64,000 bases of DNA from Typhlomys cinereus. Lineage: Eukaryota > Chordata > Mammalia > Rodentia > Platacanthomyidae. A program made the translations under genes and the position numbers. Location: positions 3,404,514-3,468,513 of the forward strand of contig JALPQD010000044.1 in the NCBI GenBank assembly GCA_023101885.1, in the 5' to 3' direction. Of this stretch, positions 1-12,650 are shown piece by piece. A model generated the notes under the pieces. The model had not been told where the DNA came from. It saw only the letters and a program-made list of their open reading frames with translations, and did no database searches. The first letter of the stretch is position 1. The number at the start of each line of letters is the position of its first letter.

Positions 1-1189
1 CCAAATAGACATATTCCTTCGGGGATTTACATTCCAATTACATTCCATTAGGGAGACCTGGATGATGCATAGAATGAATGTTGGGGAATACATGACCTGT
101 TGGAAGACAACAGGAGTCTTCAAGCGGAAGAAGTAAAAGGAATATGGTAGTGGAGAGAACCAAGTCTTAGCAGACGGATGAGTCAGGTGTCTATGAGGTT
201 GCAGGAAACAGGGGTATTTACCATGAGCTTCCCAGAGACAAGATTTGTGTCAAATTGCTTGGTAGAGCCTGTCAGGGTGAGACTGGGCAGTCATGGGCTC
301 AGGACAACAGGAAGATATTAAGAATGATTTCCAGGGTCTTAGAGGCCATGTGAGCATAACAGAACCATGGGGGGGGAGGGGGAATACAGAGAAAGATGTC
401 TAGTCAGGTTTCAGCTGAAATTGGCATCACCATGAAACATCCCATCAACAGGTTGGATCTGGACAGTTTAGCCTCTTTCTCTGGTCCTTCTAATTTCTCC
501 TCATAGTTTCTTTAACCTTCTGCACTTAGAAAAATGCATTGGCAGTAGGGAGGTAAGGAGACATATTCCACCATCCTGGGGCAGCTGCCTTCTCCTGGCC
601 ATTGATCCGTACCTGGCAGACCTGTGGCTATCCTGGTTGGGATCCTTGGGAAACAATGAAAATGATTAGCTCTTTGGAGGAAGCCCTTGGAATCCTGCAG
701 TAGCCTAGCTTGCAGTCCTCTTTGAACATCACTCTTGCAGGCTTTCCTTCCTGAGCCAGGATACCTTTGTAGAGGATCCTGGGAAGTATTGGTTTGCTTC
801 ACTGTATATATGTGTTTGTATCTCCTTACAGAGAGGGGGATTCATCCTGGAGGGGGAGGAAGAGCTTAAGCATCCTCATCTGTTAGCTCCTGACCTGTGC
901 TTAACTTCTCGGTGCCAAGATAACAGCCGTAGAGCTACTGTCTGTGCCATGGGGTATGCGAGGGGTGCAGTAAAGTCTTCTTCTCTGGCTCTCAGCTCTC
1001 AGCTCACTCTCTGTATTCAGGGTGGTTTATTTATGCCCTGTCATCTCCGCCAAGTTAATTTAATGATCACTTTTTAAAGGAGTCTCACACAGAGCTATGA
1101 CCATGTTAGAATGGCATTAGCATTTACAGAGAGGAAAAAGACAGGTTATGCATGAACCAGCCTTGGTACTTGCATGGGTACAGTCTAGG

Positions 1190-1290
1190 TCCATGCCCAG
1201 CTTGGGCCATGGAGTCCTTGACTGTGTGACGTCTCAACCTGAGTTTCCTTGTCTTCAAAATGGGCTGCACCAATGTACTCTTTTCCACGC
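1190..1290 (+). repeat. MIR SINE fragment
   Basis: ccttgactgtgtgacgtctc, gagtttccttgtcttcaaaa and tgggct match the mid-MIR order, with substitutions. Confidence 0.55.
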
Positions 1291-2324
1291 ACGGGGACAG
1301 GAAAAGCAGCGAGATACATAGATGCCATCAGGTTACTAGTTTTCTAACCTAAAATGCTGGAAACCCCATTTCCAGAGATATTATTGTTCAGAAATGGACC
1401 CAGAATGAGATAGTTTTTCTTTAGCCTTTAGAAAAGAACATGGCCACGCCTTCCTTGGGAGGTGGTGCTCTTGACTTGCTGTGGCCTCTGAGAGATAAGG
1501 TCCTGTAGATGAAGACCTCTGTCTGGTCCTAGCCTCCTTCCTTCCCACCTATAGTTCATCCAGCTTCAGACTGGTGACTTCTTGAATATCTTTATATCCC
1601 TCACAATACCTGTTTTTCTCTCAAAATGTTAATCATTTACGGTAACTTTGGAGATAGAGACTACGTAATTGAGTTTTAAGTTTGGTAGTTGAGGGGCTAC
1701 CCCTCCCCCCCTAAACACACACTTAAATCTCATTAGTTCATGGTTAGCCATTTTCTAACAAAGACTGAAAGGAAAAACTGGCTAAGAAATCTCTCCCAGA
1801 CATTAAATGTTTCTTGGGCCTGATTGATAAACTTTCCGCCTTCAGCAATGGAAACGTGAGAGAATTCCAGATGCTAAATAAATAATCTGGCTGGAGGCCA
1901 GCAGGGTGAAGCGGTGGAACCTTTTGATTGAGGCCCAGCCAGACTCCCTGAAGGAGAGTCACATTAAATACCCTAAGGAGGTCTGAGTTCAGTAATGGAA
2001 ACATGTGGATTCTTCGCAGAAATTATTCATCTGCTCTGGGCCTTGCTTCCTTATCTTTGAAATGAAAAGATTGACAAACTTGGTAATAGGGAGCTCATTA
2101 TTTTATTGGAATACTTTAAAACATACCTGCCTCGCTATCTGGGAAGTCTGAATTAGCTTCTCCTTCCAGCAAAAAGTTACCTGCAACTGCCCATGAGCTG
2201 TCAGTCAGATCTTCCCAGCAGCTCAAGTTACCCAGAATTATAATAGCAAGATGGTATAATTCACATTCGGATTTGTCTCATATCATTGAATAAGAAGTCA
2301 TTAGTTACTATTTCCTGGGTCTAG

Positions 2325-2460
2325 TGTTTGGATACACATTGGATCTACTACTTATCCTCTTGCATAGTCTATGAAGAGTAGTCTTGGCTCCGTTTTATAG
2401 ATGAGAAAACTGAGGCTAAGAAAATAATGTAAGCAGAACCTGTTTTGAAGCCAGGACCAA
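2325..2460 (+). repeat. MIR SINE fragment
   Basis: Contains ttttatagatgagaaaactg followed by aggctaagaaaataatgtaa, the MIR 3' half. Good match for an ancient repeat. Confidence 0.65.
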
Positions 2461-3554
2461 AATGCTGTAGAAAAAAAAGAACAAAAGAACACACACTTGA
2501 GGACTTAAAACAATGTGAATTTATGATGTATCTTTTCTGGCATGGTGGGGCTTAATTTTTCTGTGAAGGGTCTCAATAGATTGAAACACAGGTGGAGCTT
2601 GGAACATCGCTTCCCAGGCAGACTTATCCCTCTTCCAAGTTTGCTGTGGCAAGAATTTATTGTATAGACGATTCTGGGATGGTGTCTCTATTTCTCTTCT
2701 CGCTGTCAGGTGGGGGCTGCTCTCGGTTCCCAGGGAGTGATCATTCCTGCCACCGGCTTCTGTGGGCAGATCATAAGGTGGACCCTACTCCTCTGTAGAG
2801 TAACTGGCAGGTGTCTGCTTCGTAGAGAGAAACCCTGCTTTAAAGGGCCCCTGTGATGAGGTCAGGCTGTTGGGAAGTCAGCTGGGCCAGAGGGCATACT
2901 CCGAACATGGGAATCCCATGTTCACAGAATCCCGGCACTCAGAGGAGTCCGAGGCACAGGGATTGTTTCTTTGATGCCAGCTTATGATACATAGAAAATT
3001 CCAAGACAATCTGCAGTAGAGGAATCCTGAAAATTAAAACCAAACTAACCCCCCTCCCCAAACAAAACAACAACCACAACAACAAAAAGCGATGGGAGCA
3101 AATCTTAGTCCTGAAATCACACAACACTTGTCGTGTTCAAGGTCTGGAAATTTGGGGTCATCTTCAGACTTTGTCCATCCAGTTCTCTTCAGAAGGGATT
3201 TGGAACCATAGAGGAGGTGGAATGGGTGGGTTGCTCCCCAAGGCTGCTACCACTGAGAAGGCTCTGAATGGCGAGGGATGGAAAGAACTAGATTAAAAGA
3301 CTCAAAAATGGTAGATTCTGTTTCACCGTGTTGCTGAGAGCTGACCCCCAGACCATCCTGCAATAGACTATTTCTGAACATGGTGTAGGTAAGAACCAAG
3401 TGAACCTTCCTGGGAGAGAAGGGCTGGATTTCCTACTTATATGACGTGACCTTGTTCCACACTGAGAACTAGGAGCTAAAAATAATTTGGTTGAGTCATG
3501 ATACAGTAAAATTCAGAAAAGGCTTGACTGTCTAGTTAGATGCTTTGCAAGTGT

Positions 3555-3990
3555 TGCAGTTTGCTTTCATGGTCGCAGATAAATTCATGACCAGAAGGCT
3601 TAAGGGGACAGAGGTTTTTATTTTCCCTTACAACTGCCCAGATACAGTTCCTTGACCTTGGTAGGAGAGCCCACACCAATACCAAGGGTTGAGGGAACTG
3701 GCCACATCAAATCCACAGGACCGCTGGCTGAGAGGGACAATTCCTCACTTGTCAGACCAGCATGGCTGACCAAGTATAGAGAAGAATGCTAACTTCCTTA
3801 ACCAGCTCCCTCCATCTTATTCGCCTGCCCAGGGACTAGTCCCATCCACCATGGTTGGGTCTTCCAGTCAGCTGCAGACTTGCTCGGGGCTTCGCCCAAC
3901 TTGCAGTTCTTCACAATAGTGCCCAGAGCGCCAGGCTTTAGCTATCAGGTTGACACCTGTATCTAGCTATGACAGTAAGTGTGTATATCC
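3555..3990. repeat. Unclassified rodent LTR/DNA-transposon-like repeat
   Basis: tttttattttcccttacaac, gttgggtcttccagtcagct and tatcaggttgacacctgtat carry the wording of an antisense rodent medium-reiterated repeat. Family not determined. Confidence 0.35.
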
Positions 3991-4204
3991 AATGCGATTC
4001 ACTGTCTCTCTTCACCTCATGGGATTTTCTGCACAGTTGAAGCCTCCCAGTTACTCTGCTTCCTAGAGAAACTCCCCTTGTTCACAGAAAAACAAAAACG
4101 GAAACAGAGGAGGGAGGTCCTGTCACTTGTTATCTGCATGGCCAGAGCAGCCTAGATTTCAAGTCTTAGACCTATGTGCTTTTGTTTCCTGAAGGTACTT
4201 GTCA

Positions 4205-5265
4205 TAGTTAGGCACACGTGTCAATTTGATGGTTGAGGGTACAAGTGTCAATTTGATGGTTGAGGGTTCAAGCTCTGAGCTTGAGAATTAGTAGTTAAGC
4301 CCCAGAGCAAACCTGTAGGAGATTGTCTAGTTGATGGAGAGGGCCTGTCATGGCTGAATTTCGATGCCAACTCAACAGTTACAGACTGTTTGGGGGCAGC
4401 TGTGGAAGGTTAATGGTCGGAATGGCCCCTGAACAAGCCTGCAGGTACTGGACTGATTGCTGTGGAGAACTCAGCCCATAGTGGGTGGTACATTCCAGTG
4501 GTGGACCAGACAATAGGAGGTGCAAGGAGGAGGGATTTGCTCTTCCCTTATTCCGTGTCAACTTGCTGTGGAGTCCACTCTACGTCACGTTGTTCGCCTT
4601 TAGAGCATCTGGCCTTCTTGGTTGCTGCTGCTGCCGCCTCCGTCCTTGGCTGACTTGGAGCCTCACCTTTTCCATCACGTTGTTGCTGTTCCCGCTGCCT
4701 TTGGAGCCTTGTTGCTGTTTGCTGTTCATCGCCGACGCCAGAGCCCAGCTGTTCTTCACCGACATTGGAACCCAGCGTCTTCAACCCTCTGGAGGAGCAA
4801 AGGCTTGACCTTCTTGCGATCTTTAGGCTTTGTGGAACATTCCAGCCAGGAAAGAGGCCGCTGCGGGTGGTTACCTTGAAGGACACTATTTTTATTGTGA
4901 ATTATTTTTTAATAAACTTATTTATATATACTGCATTCTATACTGTTTCTTCAGAGAACCCTGACTGGTGGGTGGAACTAGGCCCTGGGACAGGTATATA
5001 AAATACAGGAAGTTGTTTGAAGACTTGGGCATCCTCCTGTACACTTGGCCAGACGTGCTGGTCTGGCAAGTAAGGATGTCCCTCTCTCAGCTGTTATGTG
5101 GAGATGATGTAGCTAGTTCCCTCAGCCCTGGTGTTGATGTGAGTTCTCCTGTCAAGCTGGACTGAGAACTGTAACCACACTATTGTAAGAGAATAAACCC
5201 CTTGTTCCCTTAAGCTGTTTGATGGTGATTTTATCAGCAACATGCAGAGTAACTGTAACAATACT
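4205..5265 (+). mobile_element. Composite of rodent DNA-transposon-like repeats
   Basis: The outer parts (4205-4375 and about 4980-5265) match 32200-32610 in order: aagccccagagcaaacc, gattgtctagttgatgg, acttggccagacgtgctgg, tgtccctctctcagc, gatgatgtagctagttcc and a tail with ataaaccccttgttccctta. Between them lies 600 bp containing catagtgggtggtacattcc, which looks like a second, related repeat, then CpG-bearing sequence with short open frames. The wording fits rodent URR1/MER1-type non-autonomous elements, but I cannot assign a name with certainty. A 27-base tandem duplication with one mismatch lies at 4218-4271. Open frames here (up to 112 codons) overlap in several phases and look accidental. 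Confidence 0.5.
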
Positions 5266-5344
5266 GTACTTTGGACCAGAGGAACCAGAGATGGACAAAA
5301 TACCTTTTTATACAGTTAATACCATAAATCATTCTCAGTCACTT

Positions 5345-5585
5345 TTCCACCTCACTTTTGAGATGGGGTCTCTAATTGAACTGAGGACTTGCTTATAAGG
5401 CCAGTCTAACTAGCCAGCTTGTTCTGGGGTATCCCGCCCCCAGTCTCTGCCTGCTGAGGCTGAAATACCATATGGGCCCCCACACCTACTAGGTCCATTT
5501 AACATGGGGTCTGGGGATGAACCCTCATCCTCTTGCTTTGTGTGGCAAGAGCCTTGACCATTGAGCTATCTCACAGCCCGAAATG
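5345..5585 (-). mobile_element. B1-ID composite SINE, antisense
   Basis: tgagatggggtctctaattg, a B1-like antisense part, gtctctgcctgctgaggctg, then an ID-like end gcaagagccttgaccattga and ctatctcacagccc. Confidence 0.62.
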
Positions 5586-5879
5586 AAACACTTTGAAAAC
5601 ATATTGACCCTCAGGTGTGCAAGTGGAGAGTGAAGTGGCCAGGTACACAAGAATTAAAGTCCTTGAGGGTTCACAGACATTCTTCTCCTTCAGAGATAAT
5701 GAAAAAACATTTTGATCTCACCTTTCAAATTACTTATGAACTGCTGGCATCTTCAGGTTACCGACCCCTTCCCCTTCTTTCCTGCAGCAGGTTGTGTGTT
5801 TGACTCTCCAAGGAAGGCTGCTTGAAAACAAGATTAGGACTCTGTCTGTAGAGCTCACTATTTGAGTGTTGTCATGAGC

Positions 5880-6170
5880 TGTGTGTTTTTTTGCACCTGG
5901 CTTCTTTCACTTAGTCTAATATTTTCAAGATTATGCTTGGCTTAGTACATATCAGTGCTTAATTCCTTTTTAAAATAGCTCATCAACGACATAAAGTTAC
6001 CATGTTTTGTTTACCCGTTCTATGAATTTGTTCTTGGCTGTTCTGAATAAGGTTACTTGCTGGTGTTTGTGACAAGTTTATGTGTGAATAGGTGTCTTCA
6101 CCTCTCTTGGGCACACATTCCTGAGTGGCTGGGTCAAATGGCAACCATTCAAGCATCAAGGATGTCTTAG
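5880..6170 (-). mobile_element. Ancient L1 (L1M-like) ORF2 fragment, antisense
   Basis: The order ttcacttagtctaatatttt, then a cattcctttttaa-like block, then tttacccgttctatgaattt, then cctgagtggctgggtcaaatgg reproduces the antisense 3' part of mammalian L1 ORF2, with many substitutions. No frame is open. Confidence 0.6.
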
Positions 6171-6544
6171 CTTGCCATTGTTACAGCTGATGTACCCCCT
6201 CTGCCTCTCTCCCCCGCAAGCTTTATGTGTGGAAGGCTTTGGTCCTAGCTGGTGGCATCATTGGAAAGTGACTTCATCAACTGGTTAATTCATTGATCGT
6301 TTCCTACTGAATGGACTCTTCAGAGATGGATTTTGGTTAAGGGAACATGCCTTTGAAAGTTTTATATTCTTCCTGGCCCCTTGCTGTTTCCCTGGGCTTC
6401 TAGATCTCAGAGGTGAGGCACCTCACTGCAACCCACCCCTCTTTCCCCCTTGGCCTTGAAGTTCTGCCTCATCCATGGTGTTGCAAAATGCTTCAGCTAC
6501 TAGTAATAATGCCCCCAGAGCTTTTTAAAAAATTATGACAAACC

Positions 6545-6715
6545 TCACATGGCAAAGTGGCTCAGCAGGAAGATCACCTGTATACTAACCTGGTGACCTG
6601 AGTTCGATCCCTGAGCCCAAATGGTGGAAAGAAAGATTTGACTCCCAGAAGTTGTCTTCTGACCTCCACATGAATTCTGTAATGCATACATTCTCTCTCT
6701 CTCTCTGTAAATTTT
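6545..6715 (+). mobile_element. B3-like SINE, sense
   Basis: ggcaaagtggctcagcagga, ctggtgacctgagttcgatc, then gttgtcttctgacctccaca and a (CT)n end match the order of rodent B3-type SINEs. Moderately diverged. Confidence 0.7.
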
Positions 6716-7789
6716 TTAGAAATTTACAAAAAAATTATCTAGTCTCTGTAATTACCAACTCAGTCAATCTTGACCATCCATTTTATCTACTTTTCCTTGC
6801 AAGAGCAATCAAGGATGATTCCTGGTGTCACTCTTGGGCTGTTATAGTTGTGCTCATACACCTGTGCACACATGTGTATCCATACATATATGAACATACA
6901 TACACATGCAAATGAAAAAAATCATGTTTCTCTAAATCTCTCACTATTAATATGTATTTTGAGTTTTTATGCAGAATGGAAACACACACACACAAATGAC
7001 AAAACTTGTCTCTTCATTCTGTCCCTGGAGACTGAGCTGAATTCTTTTCTATTCATTGATTTTACTGTCTGTAGAAGATTCTCACATTCTGAAGGTCTCC
7101 TATTCCTCTCTGAGAGCCAGGAACCTCAATAAATGTAGTGCATGAACCCACTTCTCTAGGAGCAAGATACTGCATAGAACCATTTGTTACAGCTCCGTTT
7201 TCAGATGACTGAACCTTCCAGAAGAACGTTGACTTGAATAGTCTGTACAAAAAGGATACCATCTGGAAATGATTTTCCGCATTATTCTTGGTTTTGCCAG
7301 TATAGTAGAAAGTGAGCATTCCAGTTCCTTGACATTGTTCAACTTTGTGATATAAATGGTGCCAGGTTCCAAGAAGGTGCAGACAGCTTCTGACTTTATT
7401 GTTTTTGCTTTATATGCGTTCAACGGACTGATCTCTGTTGCTTTAGCTAGAAAGGTGGCATGACTGGAAACAGCTCTGTTATTTTACAATCATAAAATTG
7501 ATCAGCAAGTATGTGAATTGATCAGAGTAATTCCAGTGCAGAAAGAGTTACTCCCTCTTCAGAAGGGAGCTAGCCTGCAGTGTTTATGCTGCCAACTCCA
7601 CAGCTATCTTCATGTAGCTTGGGTCAGAATCCTGGGCAATATGGCATGGTCCAAATGACCAGCCTGTCATATGCCTCAGTTTTCTTTGTGTGTAGGAAGT
7701 GGGTAGGAGCAGTTATATACCTCGTATTGGTATTTGTAGAAGATCTTTTCAGATACACTGTATTTGCAGAGTAATGGAAGCTGGTAGGA

Positions 7790-8150
7790 CATTACCGTAA
7801 CATTACTCTAAGCCATTGCTGTGAGAGAGCACCCAAAGTCAATCAACTGAAGGGAAAAGGGAGATTTATTCAGCTTACGGTTCCAGAGGGAAGGTACAAT
7901 CTCTCAAATTAGAGGTAGCATGGCTGGATGGCCAAAGCTGGAGGAGGCTACATCACTGCAGACATCTTGGAGGCTGAGAGCTGCAAGACTGCTTGCTGCA
8001 AAGGCAGACTTGCTGCAAAGGCAGACTTCTCCTGGAGGTAGGGTGGGACTAATCCACCTCAAGGCCCACCCCTTGTGACTGCCTTCCTCTCAAGGTGCCA
8101 AGACCTTGCCAAACACATGAGACTGTGGGGGACACAACCATGACAATTAC
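7790..8150. mobile_element. LTR-like (possible MaLR-type) rodent repeat
   Basis: gagatttattcagcttacgg, ttccagagggaaggtacaat, then a long middle and cacatgagactgtgggggac. The same two landmarks occur in the repeat at 25455-25775. Contains a near-perfect 17-base tandem duplication of cttgctgcaaaggcaga around 7990-8023. Classification as an ERVL-MaLR LTR is inferred from similarity to known rodent wording only. Confidence 0.5.
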
Positions 8151-8245
8151 CAAGAGCCAAGGAAGAAGGAATCATCAAGAGAAGGCTTTCTAATTGATAG
8201 GACATTTAAACAGCAAGAAGGAGTAGCTATCGGTGGGATATTTCT

Positions 8246-8593
8246 TTTCTTTTTTTTTTTCATCACTGCTTTCTCTCCTTTTCTCCCTTCCTTCCCTTTC
8301 CTCCCTCCCTTTTTTCCACATTCCTCTTCTTCCCTCCCTTTCTTCTTTGGCCTTCCTTCTCTCTCCCTCCTTTCCTTTCCTCTCTCCCTTCTCTTCTTTC
8401 CTTTCTTCCGTCCCTCCTTCCTTTCATCTTCCTTCTCCCCTTCTTTCCTCCCTCTCTCCTACTTTCCTTTCTTCTTTCCCTTCTCTCTCCCTTCTTTCCT
8501 TCCTCACTTATCCTCCCTCCCTGCCCTCCTCTCTCCCTCCCTCCTTACCTCCCTCCCTGCCTCCCTTCCTGTCTCCCTCCCTCCTTCCCTGAA
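8246..8593. repeat. 348-bp polypyrimidine (C/T) tract
   Basis: Almost unbroken CCTT/CCCT-type pyrimidine run with a handful of interruptions. The 119-codon Ser/Leu/Pro frame through it is a consequence of the base composition, not a gene. Confidence 0.95.
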
Positions 8594-8917
8594 ACATTTT
8601 TCATGTCTTGGCCTCAGGACTATAGTCATCATACTACCATACCCATCTCCTTGAAATAATTTTGATGATGTTTTTCAGTTACAAAAATGATTCTGGAAAC
8701 AAAGGCAGAGGCGTGATGATGAGAAGATGATAGCCGCTTTACTTTTTGTGTCTACTGTAGTCCTGACCCTTTATTTTCTGCTTTTCTTTCCTCCCTGAAC
8801 ACGGATGAGGGAGACTCATCCTTCTTAGAGGAAACGACTTAATCAGAGTAGCTGAGTAACTAGGTTCAGGTGACAGGGCAGGAGAATGGGCGTAAAGTCT
8901 TGGACTTTATAGACTTG

Positions 8918-9245
8918 GGAGATGGCTCAGTGGTTAATGTTTAGGCAGAAGGACCGCAGTTTGTATTTCCAGATTTCACATAGGCAAGCTGAGGGCTCAT
9001 CTGTGGTTTCAGTCCCAGAAGGCAGAGTGCGGGAATCAGCCTCCAGAACAAGCTGACGGGCCACACTAGGCGTAATAGGCAAGCCCCAGATAAGGTGGAG
9101 AAGCATCACAGATTATTTTCAAACCACTGTTGGGCCTCTGTATGCACGCCTACTCAGGTTCACACAAACCCCCACACACATGTGCACTCGTATATGCAAG
9201 CGTACACGTGCATGCATGCACCCCATTAATATATATGCACATGAC
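8918..9245 (+). mobile_element. B4-like or tRNA-derived SINE, sense
   Basis: Head cttgggagatggctcagtgg, then tttgtatttccagatttcac, and a long CA-rich end ccccacacacatgtgcact. The middle is diverged. Confidence 0.6.
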
Positions 9246-11129
9246 AAAACAGTCTAACTTTATGAAAGGGAAGGGCCTTCATTGTGTGCCCATGAGTTCA
9301 CAAGTAGCAATTCTACACTGCTGTTCTCCCCCCTTTCTGTTATTATCATGTTAAAATACCATGATATTCATTTGCATGCTATTTTCTAACTTTTCTGAGG
9401 CTCCTGTAAACCTAGACAAGGAAATATTTAGTATTAGGTCTCCTGCCAAGAATAGCATTGAGAAATTAGCATTCAAGGTCAGAGACGGGGGAACAAAAAA
9501 TATGATCCTCCCAGGGTTTAAAATGACAGACTGGTGAAGAATTTCTCAATGATTAATATGTAGTCAAAGAATGTCAAACTGAAATTTATTGAAGATGTGC
9601 CACAGGCCTGTCAGTCCTTCCCTTTCCTTCCCTGTCAGGTGACTGGGTCATACCAGATGCTCTGAAAAATCTTGGCCAGTTTGGACTGGCTAGTTCTCAA
9701 TGCCGCTCACTTCCTGTTTCTTGACATCTTTCCTGCTACACTGTATCGCTGCTGATCAAACACAGTAGCTTGGAGGGCTTAAGCTTTTGGAATCATTTCT
9801 GTTCTTCAGTTTCAGATGTAGGTCAGACATGAATGGGGACTGTTTGGTATTTCGGTATTTTCCTGACTGTAAAAGCTGTCTGCAGCTAACCCCGTCCCCA
9901 TGTACTGTGCGCGGCCGGCTGGATTGCCAGGTTCGCCGTAGGTAGTGGCGGCGCTGCATTCTTTTGATGTAGGTAAGGCTGACACACGCAGAAGGGACCC
10001 CTGCAAGGTAGACTACTGTAGACCACTGGTCACTTCTAACTTTACTGCTGTCCACTATGTGAATATGTATGCACTGTCTTTGTGATTTTTATGTGGTCAT
10101 GAAATTCTCATGAATGCATACAGTGATGCTGGGTTTTTGTCCTCTGTGTGTGTGTGTATGATATGATCATTGCTTTCAAATGGACAGATGATCAAGAGCT
10201 AAAATTGAATCTGTATTTCAGCGTGAAGTACTGTTGCTCTGTTATTAGAGATTTACAAACAATATAAACTTCCTTTGTTTGGATTCTGAAAACTTAGATT
10301 TTAGTTGAACTCACTTTGGGCAAGTCACAGCCCCTCAGAGTCCCAAGTGTGTTGCCTGGTAAGGAGGACCCTCTAGTAACCGTTCGCTTCCACAGATTGG
10401 CCATGCAAGACTATGTGAGCCAACTTCTTTTGTTGTCAGGTTTTCTATGCGACAGGGTTGTGTGTGGGGGGGGTGTTTGGGGTTATTCATGCAGGTTCTA
10501 AGTCATGGTGCCTGTTCTGTCTGCTCCCTTGTCTTTCTCTTTCATTCCTTTTTTGCAACAATATGAAAAACTGTTTGAGCAGTGACTCACGTCTGCACAG
10601 TCCTATATGGGGCCATGAAAGCTACCAGTGCCTCAAAAAAAAAAAAAAGCCAGTTTGAGAAAGAGACAAACAAAAGTAGTTAATAAGGAAAACAACATGA
10701 TTCCCAGAAGAAAGGAAGGTTCCAACCTGCTATGACTTGCTTTGGAATCTGTGAAGGACCCAGAGGGCTGCTTGCCCCTCCAACAGGATTTCTTTTAGGC
10801 TCAAGTTTAAAGAGGCCGAGGGCAAAGGGTGTTAGGGAAAGAGGCAATTAAGTTAAAATTTCAAAATTGATGGAGTGAAGCAATTTCCCATCCCTGCTAA
10901 TGCGTCAAAAGCTCTCCAGATTGATTTGTTTTCTGTGCCAGGAACTCGGTCTTTTCCTTGTGTCTGGAGTTCTGCTCCGAGGCAGCCTCAGCTCTTGCTG
11001 AAAACCCTTCCTGCTTCCCTCCTTCATCTACCAGAAGGGCAGGAATGCACTTACTAGTGGAACACGCCGGATTTGAAGTCAGCAGCCCTGCCTGACTTCT
11101 GCTGGGTAGGAGAGAAAGGCTGATAGAGC
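9246..11129. other. Unique DNA
   Basis: No assignable repeat or exon. A small GC/CpG-richer patch lies at 9890-9960, far too short for a CpG island. A-run at 10635-10648. Confidence 0.55.
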
Positions 11130-11218
11130 TGTCTTTTTTTTTTTCTTAGTTTTATGATTTTATGCGTGCATGTCTATGTGTAAATCTGTATTTTGTGTAT
11201 AGCTGGGGACAGACACAC

Positions 11219-11261
<43 letters not shown>

Positions 11262-11330
11262 GTCAGCTGACAACCTCTGGATGTCAGTTTTCACCTTTGT
11301 ACCTCCTATGAGGTCCTAAAGATCTTCCCA
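11130..11330 (-). mobile_element. SINE remnant, antisense, around a (TG)n
   Basis: A T-rich start, ttatgcgtgcatgtctatgt, (TG)n at 11224-11258 and ggtcagctgacaacctctgg look like the tail half of an antisense rodent SINE. The head is missing. Confidence 0.45.
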
Positions 11331-11459
11331 GCCGAGCTTTGCCTTTCTAAAGTCAACTTTGGTAAGACTGATGAGAAATATGATTTGATTCTTATGCAGG
11401 GGTGCAGAACAAGTGACTATAGGACCAGAGAGGGCAAGGCGGAGCTGACCTAGCTTTCC

Positions 11460-11655
11460 AGAAAAGGGAAATGATTCCCTGGGTCTGATGCCTGCATGAG
11501 GAACTGAGTTTGAGCCCCCAGCACCTGTGAAAAAGTTGGGTGTGGCAACGGTGGGGTGGGGAGGCAGGTAGATTCTGAAGACTTGTTGTCCAGCCAGTTC
11601 AGTTGAATTGGTGAACACCAGTTTCAGTGAGAGACTGAAAAAAAAAAAAAAATAA
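11460..11655 (+). mobile_element. B4-like SINE, 5'-truncated, with A-tail
   Basis: gcctgcatgaggaactgagt, ttgagcccccagcacctg, cagtgagagactg and an A-run at 11638-11652 follow the middle of the B4 order. Confidence 0.55.
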
Positions 11656-11902
11656 GGGAGAGAGTAACAGAGGAAGAAATTTGGTATCACATTGGCCTCC
11701 ATCATATTAGACATCATCTGAGTTTCATATGGGTCTATATTGGCAAGCACATAAATACACCACAGACAGAGACAGACAAGCACGCCCCCCCACTTTATGA
11801 AGTAAGTGCTACTTTTTGTACATCTTCTACTGCTGTAGAAACAGTCATAGATCAACACCCCAACCTTACAGTCACTGGGCGTAGGCAGGTGACACCAGAC
11901 TC

Positions 11903-12008
11903 TATGTTAATGTATATTGTACAATGCAGAATGAATTCTAGAAAGATAGGGTGGTGGTAGTCTGTGTTTTTGAAAGATTATCTCATTTATAATGTGAGCA
12001 GCCCTGCT
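11903..12008 (+). repeat. Diverged local duplication, copy 1
   Basis: Matches 12651-12742 across its length: tatgttaatgtat, gggtggtggtag, tttttgaaagattatctc, atttataatgtgagca and ctgctt. Copy 1 has about 11 extra bases after tgtacaatg. Not a repeat family I recognise. Confidence 0.8.
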
Positions 12009-12650
12009 TGCCCCTTGTCTTCATCTCCAAAGTCTACTATTTATAATTTATCACCAAAACACACAAAGCCTCTGTCCTGATTTGGACCATCGAGGCAAAC
12101 CTGTGGTTTAAGTCCAGACTGAGCACATGTCCTGCAAGGCAGCGGGGCAAACACGCTTGTACGGTCCTGCTGGGGAGCCATGTTGTATGCCAGCATTTGC
12201 TGAGATTTTAGGGTCCAGGACTACTGAGCTTTGCCATTGTCTCGTGAATGTTCTAGATCTTGGCAATTTTCTAGTCTCGATCTATTTTGGTCACCTTTAT
12301 GATCAGGGGTTAGAATCAATTTCCTTTCTCTTGGTTTAAAAGTAAAGTAGATTTTACTCCCAACCTATTATTATATCGAATTGAGTGTCCAAACCCTTCC
12401 AATGTTACGCTTTGCTTTTCCGTGGCAGGAGTCAGCAAGTACTAAAGACGATCAATACTCATTATCCCTTGCCAATGCTGATTGATGTTTGGAATACTTC
12501 CTTGCTGCATACAAAAATCAAACTTGGCTTTCTAAATCCCTTTTTTAATTCCGGCCTGACAGGGAACGGTGTCTCTAGTTGTCATTTTGTATTGCTAATT
12601 TGCTTATGGATTCTCACTGGCTCATCTTGATTTACTGAATATCCTTTCTG

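Larger units (their letters stand above)
1..3550. other. Unique intronic/intergenic DNA
   Basis: Apart from two MIR fragments (1190-1290 and 2325-2460) I see no gene, young repeat or regulatory structure. Open frames are under 100 codons and do not resemble proteins. Confidence 0.6.

Noticed and set aside
4548..4886. 112-codon minus-strand frame with Gln/Arg-rich stretch
   Set aside because: Lies wholly inside the composite repeat and overlaps frames on the other strand; no known domain.
8233..8592. 119-codon Ser/Leu/Pro frame
   Set aside because: It is the translation of the polypyrimidine tract; no codon bias, splice signal or domain.
9890..9960. CpG cluster as a promoter
   Set aside because: Only about 70 bases; no TATA, initiator or downstream exon.
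11316..11858. 180-codon minus-strand frame
   Set aside because: Runs through a B4-like SINE with an A-run and a low-complexity Phe stretch; not a conserved protein.
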